Below are positions 1-11,823 of a stretch of 64,000 nt of DNA, piece after piece; within the stretch, counting starts at the first letter, position 1; each line of letters begins with the position of its first letter. Source of the DNA: Bedellia somnulentella (taxonomy: Eukaryota; Arthropoda; Insecta; Lepidoptera; Bedelliidae); assembly GCA_963576735.1 (NCBI GenBank), contig OY755174.1, forward strand, positions 9,796,001-9,860,000, read 5' to 3'. Below the pieces are notes generated by a model that was not told where the DNA came from, ran no database searches, and worked only from the letters and a program-made list of their open reading frames with translations. The translations under genes were made by a program, and so were the position numbers.

Positions 1-570
1 AAAAAAATACACATTAACTATCTAAGTACCTGTAAAGAGCTTTAGTATTACGCAAAAATTATAATATTAAATTTTACAGGATTATACACAGGTGCGCTTA
101 AATTGAATTTATCTCTACAAATACCTTTATTTTTCTCTTTCTGGCTAGCTTATAATACTTATTATATATATCTACATCTAGTACTTACTGGATGTTTCGT
201 TAAGTATTAACTGATTGTCATATAAAAATCTAAGTTTTTTCACCACGTGATGATTTCAAACACGACGAAATTTCAAAAGTTATAAAATATAAAAGAAGAA
301 TTCTACACCGATGTTAAAAACTAACGGATGTTGGTTACTAATAAGGAAAAACATAACATTTTTCCACGAATGGTTAAGAAACTTCGTCATAATTAAAGTA
401 CTTGGATGCGGTAAAAGAATTTTTCTTCTTGATGCGCAACCTATTTGCAACTGGGTGCGAATTCTCGTGAAATACGGTCGTTGTTGTCAATTCTAGCACG
501 TTATATGTATCATAATCCATACGATGTATATAATCATAATTCATACTTTTAAAAACTTGTAAAGATTTTT
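1..570. other. AT-rich non-coding sequence
   Basis: No coding exon, RNA gene or recognisable repeat is visible here. The only open frames are short and AT-rich. If the minus-strand exon at 37430-37568 is real, this is probably intronic DNA of that gene (inference). Confidence 0.5.
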
Positions 571-802
571 ACATACATACATACTCACGGCTATAAATCC
601 CATGAAGGGGTTGAAAGAGCTAGGGAATTAGAAATTCCTCAGCCACTTTTGGAAGTTGCGTGGGTAAAAGATAGTGAAATAAAGGTTTTTGGTGATGGGT
701 CTCCAACCGCATCGCCCAAAAATCCCTTAAAAGCCACACGCGTAAAGCGTACACTCACCGAAATAAATGGGGTAGTGCTATTCTAAGCCAGCACTACACA
801 GC
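571..802 (+). repeat. (TATG)n-tailed interspersed repeat, copy 1
   Basis: This is one of about fifteen copies in the window. In this orientation it opens with (CATA)n, then ACTCACGGCTATAAATCCC, a block with CCTCAGCCACTTTTGGAAGTTG, then GGTCTCCAACCGCATCGCCC, and ends GGGGTAGTGCTATTCTAAGC plus CACTACACAGC. Read on the other strand it begins GTGTAGTGTCGGCTTAGAA and ends in (TATG)n, as expected of a retrotransposed element of about 240 bp. It has no coding capacity. A TATG tail and size suggest a SINE; a non-autonomous DNA element is less likely because no inverted ends are seen. Confidence 0.75.
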
Positions 803-2805
803 ACTTGTAAAGTTTTATGCGCCGAAATAACAAGCAGCTTTTCACTTTTCAAAATAACCTACTAAGCCTCAGATTCTTACCATCAACAACGGACCCTCTT
901 CTATTTAGCTTTTTCAATTTTCGGACCCTTCAAAAGGATTAACCAAATATTCCAATACTATATCAATCTACGGATTTCTTTGACTTGGTTTTGAGAAGAT
1001 GTTTAAAGGTTGAAAACAGGTTAATTCACTATAATTTATAGGAATCTCTTAAATTTGTCTTCAAAGCAAATGAATAACTCCCTTATTTTCTATCGAAAAT
1101 GATCAATAGTCATAGTAATACATCAAGAATGTTATGATTATATTAATGTCACATTAATAAATATAGTGCTAGTACTAAACTATTATTCGTGGCATAAGTT
1201 GGCCTATACGTACGCTTATACGCTTTATGAATTATCCCATTCTATTTTGTAATTAGATTGTATTCACCCTTCTTCAACTATACTATCAATATAATAATTA
1301 ACCAATTTTTTTTAAATGTTTCTGAAAAGTTACTTTACAAATTCCATTGTTAAACAATTATTTACAATCTCCTGCCAGCAAGGTACATTTTGAGACAGAT
1401 AGAGACGAGTGCAAATAACAGCACTTAATCAAAAGTTGAGGAGTCGTGAGTATGTGTTAGTCGCGAGAAGCATAAAATATTTATCAAAAGGTTCCGTGCC
1501 GTGGAGAGCTCCCTCGGGAACCGACGTGCTCCTTCACTGCACACTTCCTACCTCTTGCGTTTGTATTCTACGAGCTGCATGACGACCCGACTACTAATCA
1601 ATGAGATATTTATACTTCACAGATATATTTTCACGGTATATTTAATGGGAGGCGGCATAGAATATCATCATTTCATTACTTCGGTTCCGAATCTTTAAAG
1701 ATAACGGAGAGATAAGAAAGTATTTGCGGACGATAATTAGCAGGAATAAAAATGAAAATAATATATAACAAATCCATGATGCTTTAAGCTCTGTCTACTC
1801 TTATAGAAACAAAGGCAAAAGATAAATTTCCTGGTTTTAGATATAGGTATATACAAACTTTGAATGATTATCCTCAGGAAATGTTTTTACATGCGTTTAA
1901 GTATGTAGCCTTGATGAAGATTATTTTTACCTGCAACAAACAAAGTTGAATTAATTTAAAATAGTAGAAAAGAACGTAAGTAATTAACTTTGACCCACCT
2001 CTCTAATTATTCACTAAAATGTTGGCCGACGGTATTTTTTACACCATGAGCTTGTGATAAAATTAATTGATGAAAATATTATATGATAACTATAGTAGTT
2101 ATAAAATATATTAAATCACGCAGTAAATATTTACATTAATTCCTATGAAGACCAAAGGTATATCGTTTTTTAATGGAAATACTATGTGAAAATCTAATGT
2201 ACTTGAGTGTTAACTTAATAGTTGTGAATCCGTATAGAGTTTGAATGATGCAGTTGGCATCTTGAATTTAAGGGAAAGATATTCAAGGCAACTATAAAAC
2301 ACCGTTTTTATTTAAATGTATATTATAATTTAAATGATGAAATATTATAGATGAAGCATTTTGGTATCAACTGCTTTGATGTGTGAATGTTTGACTTAGA
2401 AATTTGATGAGTTTTTTGAATTTTATCATAACTTACTCTGTCACTGTTAAAAAATCAAAGAAAAAAATAAAAGACTATTGGAAAAAGTAGGGTAGTGTTA
2501 TTTCAAGACCACAATAAATAACAAAAAATTTGCTTTGCTGCCTTTTAGTTGCACGAATTTCAAGTGCCAAAGACATGGACTTCAATTTTTCACGAATGTT
2601 TGTATCCGGTCACGAGGTCCACGATGCTTTGTAGAGCCGCTGGATCTTCTAGTTGAATGAATCCTAGCTGGCTGACAAACAAACACCGTGTCGCATTCCA
2701 GTAAGGCTTTTATTATTCTAGAGTTGTACGAGTTATTGTAAAAATGACAATGATATTATCTCATTTATAGTATACACGCATATCTTTTTTTTCTTTTTTG
2801 CGGAG
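803..2805. other. AT-rich non-coding sequence
   Basis: I see no exon or known repeat here. The region is low in CpG and its longest open frames are about 65 codons with no recognisable domain. It is probably intronic. Confidence 0.5.
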
Positions 2806-2856
2806 TGGGTGAGCTTTACTAATAAATAAAGAATAAATAAAGGAAAGAAAAATTTC

Positions 2857-2927
2857 GACACAGGCGGGAATCGAACCCGCGACCTCGGGTATACGCCCCG
2901 ACGCTCTGCCAACTGAGCCACCGTGTC
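2857..2927 (-). repeat. tRNA-like head of the left foldback arm
   Basis: The 71-nt sequence folds as a cloverleaf: acceptor GACACGG/CTGTGTC (7 bp with one G-T), D stem GCTC/GAGC, anticodon stem TCGGG/CCCGA with loop GCGTATA, a 4-nt variable loop, and T stem GCGGG/CCCGC with loop TTCGATT. The anticodon position reads GTA (tyrosine), but position 33 is C instead of the invariant T. With its repeat context it is best read as a SINE promoter head, not a working tRNA gene. Confidence 0.65.
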
Positions 2928-3306
2928 AATTGGCTGCCAGTGCGAAATTCTTCTATCCTTTATTTCTTTTACACGTTTAAGTAGTGTTTGCGTTTCCTAC
3001 CTCCGAATTTTTAACTAATTCGGAAGACCATTTGTCTACCTTTTCAGATAGAATGCAAATGTTGAAAACGCCTAACTATCACATAATTTAAATCTTTTTG
3101 TTCATGAAAACCTCGTGTAGGGATTATTACTAATAAATAAAGAACGTTACTAATAAATAAAGGCGTTTTCAACATTTGCATTCTATCTGAAAAGGTAGAC
3201 AAATGGCCTTCCGAATTAGTTAAAAATTCGGAGGTAGGAAACGCAAACACTACTTAAACGTGTAAAAGAAATAAAGGATAGAAGAATTTCGCACTGGCAG
3301 CCAATT

Positions 3307-3377
3307 GACACGGTGGCTCAGTTGGCAGAGCGTCGGGGCGTATACCCGAGGTCGCGGGTTCAATTCCCGCCTGTGTC
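3307..3377 (+). repeat. tRNA-like head of the right foldback arm
   Basis: Mirror copy of the tRNA-like sequence at 2857-2927 and nearly identical. The T loop reads TTCAATT, one change from the left copy. The B-box region GGTTCAATTCCC and the A-box region TGGCTCAGTTGG are preserved, so an internal RNA polymerase III promoter could be present (inference). Confidence 0.65.
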
Positions 3378-3529
3378 GAAATTTTTTTTTTCTTTCCTTT
3401 ATTTATTCTTTATTTATTAGTAATAATCCCCACATGAGGTTTTCATGAACAAAAAGATTTAAATTGGGTGAGCTTTGGTTGCGAAGGTTAAGCGCGTAAT
3501 ATGATTAGGGATCGAGTCTTTCCCCATAA

Positions 3530-4490
3530 TCTATACTTATAATAAATCTGTAGAGAGGTCAATTCTGTACATGAAATATATTTTCAAAATAACTATCAGG
3601 GGGTGATTAGGGATCGATACTGATGCCAAAAATGCAATCAGTAAAATTTTTGTCTGTCTGTCTGTCTGTCGGTTTGTATGTTCCTTATGGAAACAAAAAC
3701 TACTCGACGGATTTTAACGAAACTGGGCACAATTATTCTCCATACTCCTGGGCAGGTTATAATATACTTTTCAGCAGAGCAGTGAAGGGGAACTTGGGGA
3801 AATTTTGGGATAACGGGAAAAGTTACTCCATTTTTTAAGCTTCCGTCGCGTATGCAGCCTTAATAGTTAAACTTACATAGAAATCATGTATGACGGAAAT
3901 ATTTTTCATAAAATTATCTAAAAAAAAACCACAACAGTTTATGTCTACCTTTTACGGTTGACTCACAATAACGCGTGTAATTCCTGATAGCTTAGCAGTT
4001 CGGAACATTCTGATTATATTTGTTTACTCTTACGTTTGTAAACCTCTCACTCATCTCTAATTTAAAAAAGATAACATTATTACCTATTCAATAAAAAAAG
4101 AATCATAGAAATCGATAGAGAAACACCGAAATTATACATAAAATAAGCCATCGCGCCCGTGACCAAAACCAAATCTTTACTAATTTACATATAACATACT
4201 AGATAGCGCCAGTAGTTGCATGCTCATCGCGTAATGATATATAGTTTGTGGTAATGATTTCTTTTTTAGATTGTTATAAATACTTCATAGCGTTTTATTT
4301 CAAAATTTGCTATTAAACGGAAATACTGAACCGTTCATAAAAGCGCATTCAAAATCAACAAACTACACTGTTCAGGGAGTGCTATGAATTTAATAAATTG
4401 AAAACATTACGCTAAATTTCACAATGCTTGAGCAGTGACTGAAGAAAGTAACCTCGAATATTTAAAAAACAACTATACCCGTGCGAAGTT
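3530..4490 (+). mobile_element. Decayed Helitron-like element
   Basis: The left end reads TCTATACTTATAATAAATCT, close to the usual TC-starting end of insect Helitrons. Inside is a (TGTC)n run at about 3645-3672 followed by a block with ACTACTCGACGGATTTTAAC, which I know as common in lepidopteran Helitron-like repeats. Near 4477 the text CCCGTGCGAAG resembles the 3'-end hairpin region, but the final CTAG is not clear. No protein is encoded, so it is non-autonomous and degraded. The right boundary is approximate. Confidence 0.5.
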
Positions 4491-4509
4491 AAAAATATAC
4501 TTTTATATA

Positions 4510-4765
4510 GCTGTGTAGTGTCGGCTTAGAATATCACTACCCCATTTCTTCCCGTGAGCGTTCATAAAAGGCGACTAAGGGTATCTGGCCTTTCTAAGTG
4601 ATTTTTGGGCGATGCGGTTGGAGACCTATCTTCAAGAACCTTTACATTACAATCTTTTCCCCACTAAACTTGCAAAAGTGGCTGAGGAATTTCATATTCC
4701 ATAGCTCTGGCTATCCCATTTAGGTATTTATAGCCTTGAGTATATTGTTTGTGCGTGTGTGTGTT
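4510..4765 (-). repeat. (TATG)n-tailed repeat, copy 2
   Basis: Same family as 571-802, opposite orientation. It starts GCTGTGTAGTGTCGGCTTAG and includes GGGCGATGCGGTTGGAGACC. The tail here has turned into a TG-rich run. It is diverged and slightly shortened at the tail. Confidence 0.75.
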
Positions 4766-5939
4766 TAATTATTCCATGTAAATTTAATCTTTACAATGTT
4801 AATGATGGCTAGGTCTCGTACCTAGGTAGGTAGCGAGTCAAGTCGTACCCACGCACGAATGAATGGCCATTGGAAAGTCATCAGTTATGAAGGGTGTCCG
4901 CCGCGCGCCATATGCTCCGAACCGCTTTGTGTAATTTTAACATGGGCTATTTTCCGAACGAATATCCTCCACTTGTTTTCAAATTCAAAAGCTTTTGCAT
5001 CAACAAAAAAATGCTTATGCGGCAAACAGATACATTTAGAAACAACCAACAAAGCATAAAGTTCAAATTCAAACAATAGTAAACAATTATATGCGCTACC
5101 ATAGTTATGATTATAGCTCGACAAAAAATGTGCGGCTGCCAATATGACGAGTTAACTGAGCGGTTATCAAAATGCTTTGTGAATGTATTCATAATTTTCA
5201 ATGACCATTGAAACTATAAGAGCAGCGTTAAATTTCAAAATAAACAATTTCACAAAGAGTTCACTCAAAGCATTCAACCACAAAGAGTAATTGACATAAA
5301 ACAGTCGCAGTTTTGTTTCGACTGCTTTTGCTATTGGAACAGGAATTATTCAGAAAAAATATAGACATTATTTTTCTATAAATGATTTAAAAAAAGTTAA
5401 CAATCATGGCATGTACCATAAATTAATGGCATATTTTACAGGCTTCAGTTTTAATGTAGAAGAGTACTGTAATAAAAAGTGTAATTTTACCAGATAACAA
5501 AACTAATATAGCGGGGCGGAACCCACCAAACTAGATACCATAAAAAGTTACGCGCTATTTAGCCCCGCCAGCGAGTGCTCCCCGCGAAATCTGTGCTACA
5601 TATTGCTCAACTAAATTAAGAAAACTTATGATATAGTAAGAGATTCGAGCAAGAAAACATATATTGTAGCGTGTAAATTTATAACACATTTATCTTAACA
5701 TTGCAGTCTTTTTGTGTTAGTCAAGGATGCATTGGTTACAATTACAATATACCACATCCAAGAAAATTATGAAGCATGTGTTTTAAAACGGATGATTTCC
5801 CATTTTACAGCGGAAGCCCCAAAAACTCGAAAATCATTAATCACTTTCTACACAAAACCTTTTGTGCCGTCAATGTCGTGTCTACATAATAATATCTGCG
5901 CAGTCTCTATTGTCATGTAATTAATGCTAATAAATTAAT

Positions 5940-6235
5940 CTCGAGTTACAGGAGACAAATTAGACGCCGGCTGCTCAACTAACGAGGGACTATTTGGATT
6001 AAATGGAGGGTTGATGTTTATGATTTACGGAGGCTGTGTAATTGCGGCGCCGCGGCGGCGGTGGCGACTGGCTGGCCCGAGCCTTGCTCGCGACCTATCT
6101 ACTCCGCAATCTAGCAGTTTTGCAGTTACAGTATGACGTAAAAGCTCAAATAAAACGTTCAGGCCGTATATCCCCAAAGGTGTGACAGAAGTGCTAGTAC
6201 TTTGGAACATCACCAGAGTACCCACGTTTTGCTTG
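5940..6235. promoter_or_regulatory. GC-rich unique island, candidate regulatory block
   Basis: GC-rich block with a GGCGCCGCGGCGGCGG run at about 6045 inside AT-rich DNA, with no repeat-family match that I can see. Candidate enhancer or conserved non-coding element by composition only. Confidence 0.2.
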
Positions 6236-7384
6236 GACAGTGCATTTACATGATAGGGGACCTGTAAAATATAACAATATAATAGAATACCTGGGCAGGA
6301 AGCAATGAAATGATTTTATACCAACATTTGGGCATGGCATAGGTATGGTGATGAGAATGTCAAATGGTGAAATTTGTCACGTTCTTCACTCAAACTTAGT
6401 CCATTACAATTAGACTCGTTTTTTTGTTCTTTTCTAACCTTGTTGATTAAAAAAACTCGGAAAAAATCAACTATTTCAACAAAAACTACCTAATCGTTTT
6501 TTTTTGCAAAATGTTCTACAATGTAGAGTTTCTCTATAAAAAAAGCACTACATAACTTTTTCACAGAAATATCTCACTAGTCGTACTCTAGATAAATAAG
6601 GGAAACAGAAACAACAAATTATACCCTTCCATTTATAAAAGAGTGTTATGTATTGGCTAGAGAAGGAAACAGGGACTGCTGTCCTCGCAGACTAATTAAA
6701 AAGTTTGTTTCCGGAAAGTTTTGAGTGCAAGTGAAGACAAAGTGGAGCCAGAACTTCTTTGACACCGCCATTGACAAATATATTTAGAATACCAGAATCC
6801 GTCTATTCTTTTTCAAGATAACTTTGCTAGCCTTATACTGAGTGGAATAAATATAACTTATCTCAAAAAATCATGACTGCGTTTGATTTGATATAGCCGT
6901 AGCGGAGTCTGTGGCAAATGTATGAATATTTACGAGTACACGAGAGCGAGCACGATCCTCTGCGGATAATGGAATCTGCACACACGGGAACGAATCCGTT
7001 TAGTCCCACTACAATTAGCGAACAGAGCTGAAAAATAAAAAATGTACTCGTATACAATCATGAGCGTGTAAAGTCGACGTTCTAGCGGCTGCCCGCAGTC
7101 CGCACAACAATTACCACACATTCTCACATTCTTCTTTATTGTACTTAAAACTTCACACTAAGTGAACGGAGTATTTTCTGAACAGAATCCATTTAAACGT
7201 TGCGTTGAGGCTGTGTATTTATGTTTGTCAAACTGTGTCAGTACTCTTTATACGACTAATGTTTAGTGGCTTAGTATGTGTGGTAGTGGAATAGAGCAAG
7301 TAATCTGCTACTAAATGTGAAATGGTGTGTGTCACCAGCGAATGGGTGGCCCGTGTAAACAATAGCGTAACATAAATGGAGATT

Positions 7385-7480
7385 AGGTAGCGGTGGCGGG
7401 GCGGCGGCGGTGGCGGCGCGTGGCGGAGCGCGATAGTGGAATCGAGGCATGAGCACGCGCGGCAGGTGAGCGGTGGCGGC
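7385..7480. promoter_or_regulatory. CGG-rich island
   Basis: Runs of GGCGG and GGTGGCGG over about 90 bp. It could be a regulatory block or simply a triplet-repeat tract; there is no coding signal. Confidence 0.2.
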
Positions 7481-8689
7481 CAAATTATAAAATAAACAAA
7501 ACCTAGTTACTGGTCCTAGCCATAGTACACATTCTTAGAATTTATTAACAAAAACTATGACACAAAATTCCGGATTTTGTTTGTTATGCAAAATGCACGT
7601 CTCTACAGAATTAGAGCTGATTATTTGGTTTCGTAACCTAGTTAGCAAATACAGAACTCCCCATGCCCCTTGCCTTGACTGACCACCGCCATGTTTGCTA
7701 AGCACTCCAATTATCTTTTGTATTTCAACTTATTATTCAAAGCAACAATGTGCAATTTCGTTCTTGTTAACTTTCATTTGTAATTATATACTGTTTTGAT
7801 AAAGAATTAAGAATGTTTTGGGAAAAGAAAAGAAGGTTTGAAATAGATATGGCGAGCCAAGTACGAATGGTGAAGCACGTATAGTCACATAAGTTTAGTC
7901 TTCTATTCAGGTGCGTAAAAAATTTTTTCAACTATAAATTTAAATAAACCGAATATCGGACAACATTTGTGATGTGGAAAACCAAATAATAAAGTGAAAA
8001 GCACCAATTCATTTCAATCATAATACATCTCTACACTCTACTGCTACTCTACATACTCAATTCAGGCACGTATAATCTTTGTTCTATATTTGAGCATTCT
8101 AATTTAACGCAAAAATGTGAAATTAATTTAAAGTAAACAAAAGGTATCATTTTCGATGTATAAATTTTTTTCAAGACTTAATTTTAAAATCGCGGATGGT
8201 TGGTAACCCATTCGGGCAATGGTCAAACAATCACTGAGGACCCTTAATACTCTTCGCCTACGTTGCCCAGGGGAAGAAATAGGTAAGTGATATACTAAGC
8301 CACTTCATTCTCAACATAATTCTCTAATGTACAACATTAAGTTTTAAAATTTCATATCGATGGCTTTTAAAAGTAATAGGGGTGGGACAATTGATTTTGG
8401 ATGATTATATTTATGAACTACCATATATTAAAGTTATGTCTCATAACTGAGTTCGCAAACATTAAGAAGATATATTATGATAAAGCCAGATAGCGTAAAT
8501 TGCGTGGAGTAGAGAATAATGAGAAGAAGAGAAGAATGTTTCAATTCGATATATAATATCATTAGGTTTATTATAAGTTTGATACTTTACAATAATTTAA
8601 TAATGAGCCCAATACCAACGCGTAAAGTTACTCAAACCTAAATTACCTGCAAGATTCAGATATAATTGGGCAATAGCATTGGTCGACGC

Positions 8690-9060
8690 AGTAGTAATTG
8701 TGTTAAATTACATCATCACGCTCACGTTTGTTGTGGTCAACACAGAGAGAGTGGTTATTATATGTGACGATTATTCATCTCCACAGTTTAATCAACGCGT
8801 CAACTGTTGTCACTGAACACGTAAAGCAGAGAATGCTAATAATTCATTGCTTTAGGGAGATCAAATACTGCACGTGAATAGGTGTTATAAAAGCATCCTG
8901 AAAGAAATCAGCAGTTGGCATCCGTTGCAGTGATTAATAGTGAAATAATAGGTAGTGTGGGCGCGGCGGCGTGCCGGAGTCGCGGCGACGAAGGCGCGGA
9001 GGCCGCTCGCCACTAAGCCATACCCTGCATGCCCTAATAAATTGCGATTTAACTTGTCGC
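8690..9060. promoter_or_regulatory. GC-rich unique island
   Basis: A compact GC-rich core at 8958-9010 is surrounded by moderately GC-rich unique sequence. Candidate regulatory block by composition only. Confidence 0.2.
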
Positions 9061-9639
9061 CCGGATAACGCCAACTTTTCCGCGTTTGTTCCGCACCCGA
9101 CACTTTTTCCGCCTCTTCATTTCCTATCTCTCACTTTTGTATTTTTCGTTCTTTCTTCGCCAAGATAAACAGGCGAGAAACGGTGAAAAGGGCTTACAAA
9201 TTCAAATTGAACTTATCACACAACTTTTTACATTTGTTTCTGGTGTTTTGAGTAGAAACGAAGGAAGGAAATAGGCATTTAATAGTACAATCTTGGAGAA
9301 GATTGATGATTTTGTAGCACACCTCGCTCCGGGCAACTCGTAACGAGTTGGATGGCTCTCCACGTTGCGTGAGCCTCGCTGTTCTTATCTGGAATGGGAT
9401 ACCACTTTATCGCGTACATATTTTATTCCTAATATTTTTTGCATTAGCTTTTATACTACTCTTGTATTTTCACCTTAAAGGCGTGTATAATAAAAAACAC
9501 TCATTCATAAAGCAATTTTAAAAGAACGCCATGTAACCAGACAGAAATATAGTTGCGTCACGTTTGATATGGTGGATATAAACATTATGGTTAATCAAGC
9601 GGTAAGAAAGTTTCACCGCGTGCAGTAAATAGGTTCACT

Positions 9640-9960
9640 TAATTCGGGGGCCATGTGCGGGCACATAACCGCAGCATATTTATCCCATTATGCACGGCGG
9701 CGGCGGCGGCGGCGGGCGGGCGGGGGATGCCAGTCACGTAGCCTGAAACGAATCGCATGTGACATTATTTGTGAAGATCGTGCTCTATCTTCGTCGGCGA
9801 CGTGCGACGTGTCCGGGACGTGGCGGGATTACACGCGAAAGAAGTGCGATTTCTACGTTACGATAAACTGTACGGCCAACCTTGTCTTGCCCGCCAGCTG
9901 TCTTGAGTTCCCGGTTCCCCTTTCTCTCAGTTTCCTCCTGGGACATTTATTCACATCGTA
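9640..9960. promoter_or_regulatory. CGG-repeat island
   Basis: A (CGG)n tract at about 9695-9718 is followed by GGGCGGGCGGGGG and 200 bp of CpG-rich unique sequence. A 102-codon frame crosses it, but its arginine run comes from the triplet repeat and I do not call it a gene. Confidence 0.25.
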
Positions 9961-10998
9961 AATTTTGAATAACTCTGCATGACTGGTATAGTGATATCTA
10001 TTGTTATAACCAGTTTCCTTATAACTCTCTAAGAGTAACATGGTTATTATGTAAATTAGGATACACTTTTTGACACAGTATAGAAGCCTTAAAACTACTC
10101 AATACTACTCAACTACCTCCGTAATCTAGCAATAAAGAGTTCAACATGAATTTAGGAGGTCTAGAGTTTTATTCCTGGGAAGGGAAACTTCTCTTGAAAT
10201 CCAACCATCGACTTCCAAATTTGTACATGTTTTTGCGATCAGTCATACTTTCACTAGCGCTATGCTTTGAGATACGCTTTTAAATAATTCTCTCTTAATA
10301 ATAATAATAAAAATACTGCTTATTCAAACCAAGATATTCTTAACTTACCATGTATGTATTATTCAAATTATCCTAATAACGAATACAACTCAATTGCATT
10401 TAAAATATGAATTCTAATGGAGTCAATCAAGTAAATTAAGATATGTGCATTGATTACAATATGAAAACACGATATTAGCTAGACTGCGGTACACGCATAT
10501 TAAGCAAACAGTATGTGTGCATATGCATTAGAAACAGTGACAACAAACAAACCACTGTGTTTCTTGTATTTGCATATTGAACTGCCAATAATCTACTGTA
10601 GCTCACAATGTAGCGTTATTGCGGGTAGGCTGGAAGTCAATCAGTATCGGTTTTGTATCGAACTTTCTCGCATATGTATTGAAGACGAGTTTCATATGTA
10701 AGCATTTTTTAAATACTAATATAATGATAAACCAATACCGAATTAAAATTTGATTTAAGTTATACGTAAGTTACGAGTGTTTATAGCGTCGAAGAAAAGT
10801 ATTTTTGTGATCATATGATTTCTATCTATCTCTATAAGTCAGTAATAACCAAATAATACCAATAAACTATACCGTCTAAAAATAAATGTTTAGGTTTCAT
10901 TTTGATGTATATATTATAAAAGTAATTTAGATAGCCCAATACAGAAGGACTGGGACCGCTAAATTTAGCCCTTGATACAAATGACAATAATTTCGTAT

Positions 10999-11219
10999 GT
11001 TTTCATAGTCATAATCCAAACTCTAGTATATATATAATTTTGTCCATGGTATTAAGAATAGGTAATATGAATAAAGGTTTGCGTATACTTTTTCCTGTTC
11101 TATTTTTAAGAAACCCATATATTTTTTACCGTTTCACCACGTATTGCAGACAGTTGTATCGTACGTAATGATTTGTGGAATCTGAGACGAGAAACGATAA
11201 AAGATTGTTCAATTCAATT
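10999..11219 (+). repeat. 220-bp dispersed repeat, inverted copy at 55141-55360
   Basis: This block matches the reverse complement of 55141-55360 along its whole length with about five to six differences by eye, including the shared strings CCATGGTATTAAGAATAGGT and CACGTATTGCAGACAGTTGT. It has no open frame of note. High identity over 44 kb suggests a recently mobile, unclassified repeat. Confidence 0.8.
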
Positions 11220-11578
11220 CAACAGATCCCTAAGTCCCAAATTAAATTACGCAGTAGCTCGGAACTGGCGGATGCTCGAGGGGTGCGATTGCTTCACATA
11301 CTGATGGAGGACTCTTTTCTTACCTCTTCCCTTGCTTTATTAGAATTAGCAGGCTGTGCTAGGCGGGTTGTTTGCCACGCATCATCCAGGGATCAGTGTT
11401 TTATTGTATTGTGTTACTGCCGACACTTATTTTTTTCTGTATTGTTTATAAAAGATAACATAAAAAAGCGATTATAATTACTTAAATATTGTAACATTTA
11501 TAGAAAAATAATAATAATTTCAATGAATAAAATGGGTTATGCCAAACTCATACATTTTTAACTACCCGCAGTCAAAAT

Positions 11579-11823
11579 ACATACATACATACATACTCAC
11601 GGCTATAAATCCCTAGGAGGGGTAGCCAGAACTAAGGAATTAAAAATTCTTTAGCCACTTTTGGAAAGTTGAGTGGGGAAAGATGGTGAAATAAAGTATG
11701 TTGGTGATGGGTCTCCAACCGCATCACCCAAAATTTCCTTAAAAGCCCCAATACCGTTAGTCGCCTCTTACGTACACCCACCGGAAGAAAAGGGGTAGTG
11801 CTATTCTAAGCCGACACTACACA
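11579..11823 (+). repeat. (TATG)n-tailed repeat, copy 3
   Basis: Full-length member of the family, from (CATA)n to GCCGACACTACACAG. It keeps GGTCTCCAACCGCATCACCC and CCCCAATACCGTTAGTCGCC. Confidence 0.85.

Larger units (their letters stand above)
2806..3476. mobile_element. Foldback of two tRNA-headed SINE copies with 12-bp target duplication
   Basis: Two copies of one tRNA-headed repeat lie head to head as a near-perfect inverted repeat: 2818-3072 and 3162-3424, with about 90 bp between them. The whole unit (2818-3464) is flanked by the 12-bp direct repeat TGGGTGAGCTTT at 2806-2817 and 3465-3476. A single target duplication around both arms says the structure was inserted as one event. Each arm carries a complete tRNA-like fold and a body including CTTTATTTATTCTTTATTTA and CATGAGGTTTTCATGAACAA. 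Related copies occur at 28880, 33343 and 34385. Confidence 0.8.
4766..11578. other. Non-coding stretch with several GC-rich islands
   Basis: No exon is supported in this stretch. It is mostly AT-rich unique sequence, with islands listed separately at 5940, 7385, 8690 and 9640 and a dispersed repeat at 10999. Open frames of up to about 100 codons occur only where GC-rich triplet runs remove stop codons, and they show no domain. Confidence 0.5.

Noticed and set aside
2857..2927. Functional tRNA-Tyr gene
   Set aside because: The fold is good and the anticodon position is GTA, but position 33 is C, no intron is present where insect tRNA-Tyr genes usually have one, and the sequence is part of a dispersed repeat.
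3645..3672. CRISPR-like or regulatory short repeat
   Set aside because: It is a simple (TGTC)n microsatellite inside a Helitron-like repeat.
4885..5201. Two overlapping minus-strand frames of about 85 codons
   Set aside because: Cysteine- and aromatic-rich AT-type translation in several frames at once; no splice sites or domain; probably chance.
9653..9961. 102-codon open frame with an arginine run
   Set aside because: The arginines come from a (CGG)n tract and the frame has no domain or splice support. GC-rich DNA keeps frames open by chance.
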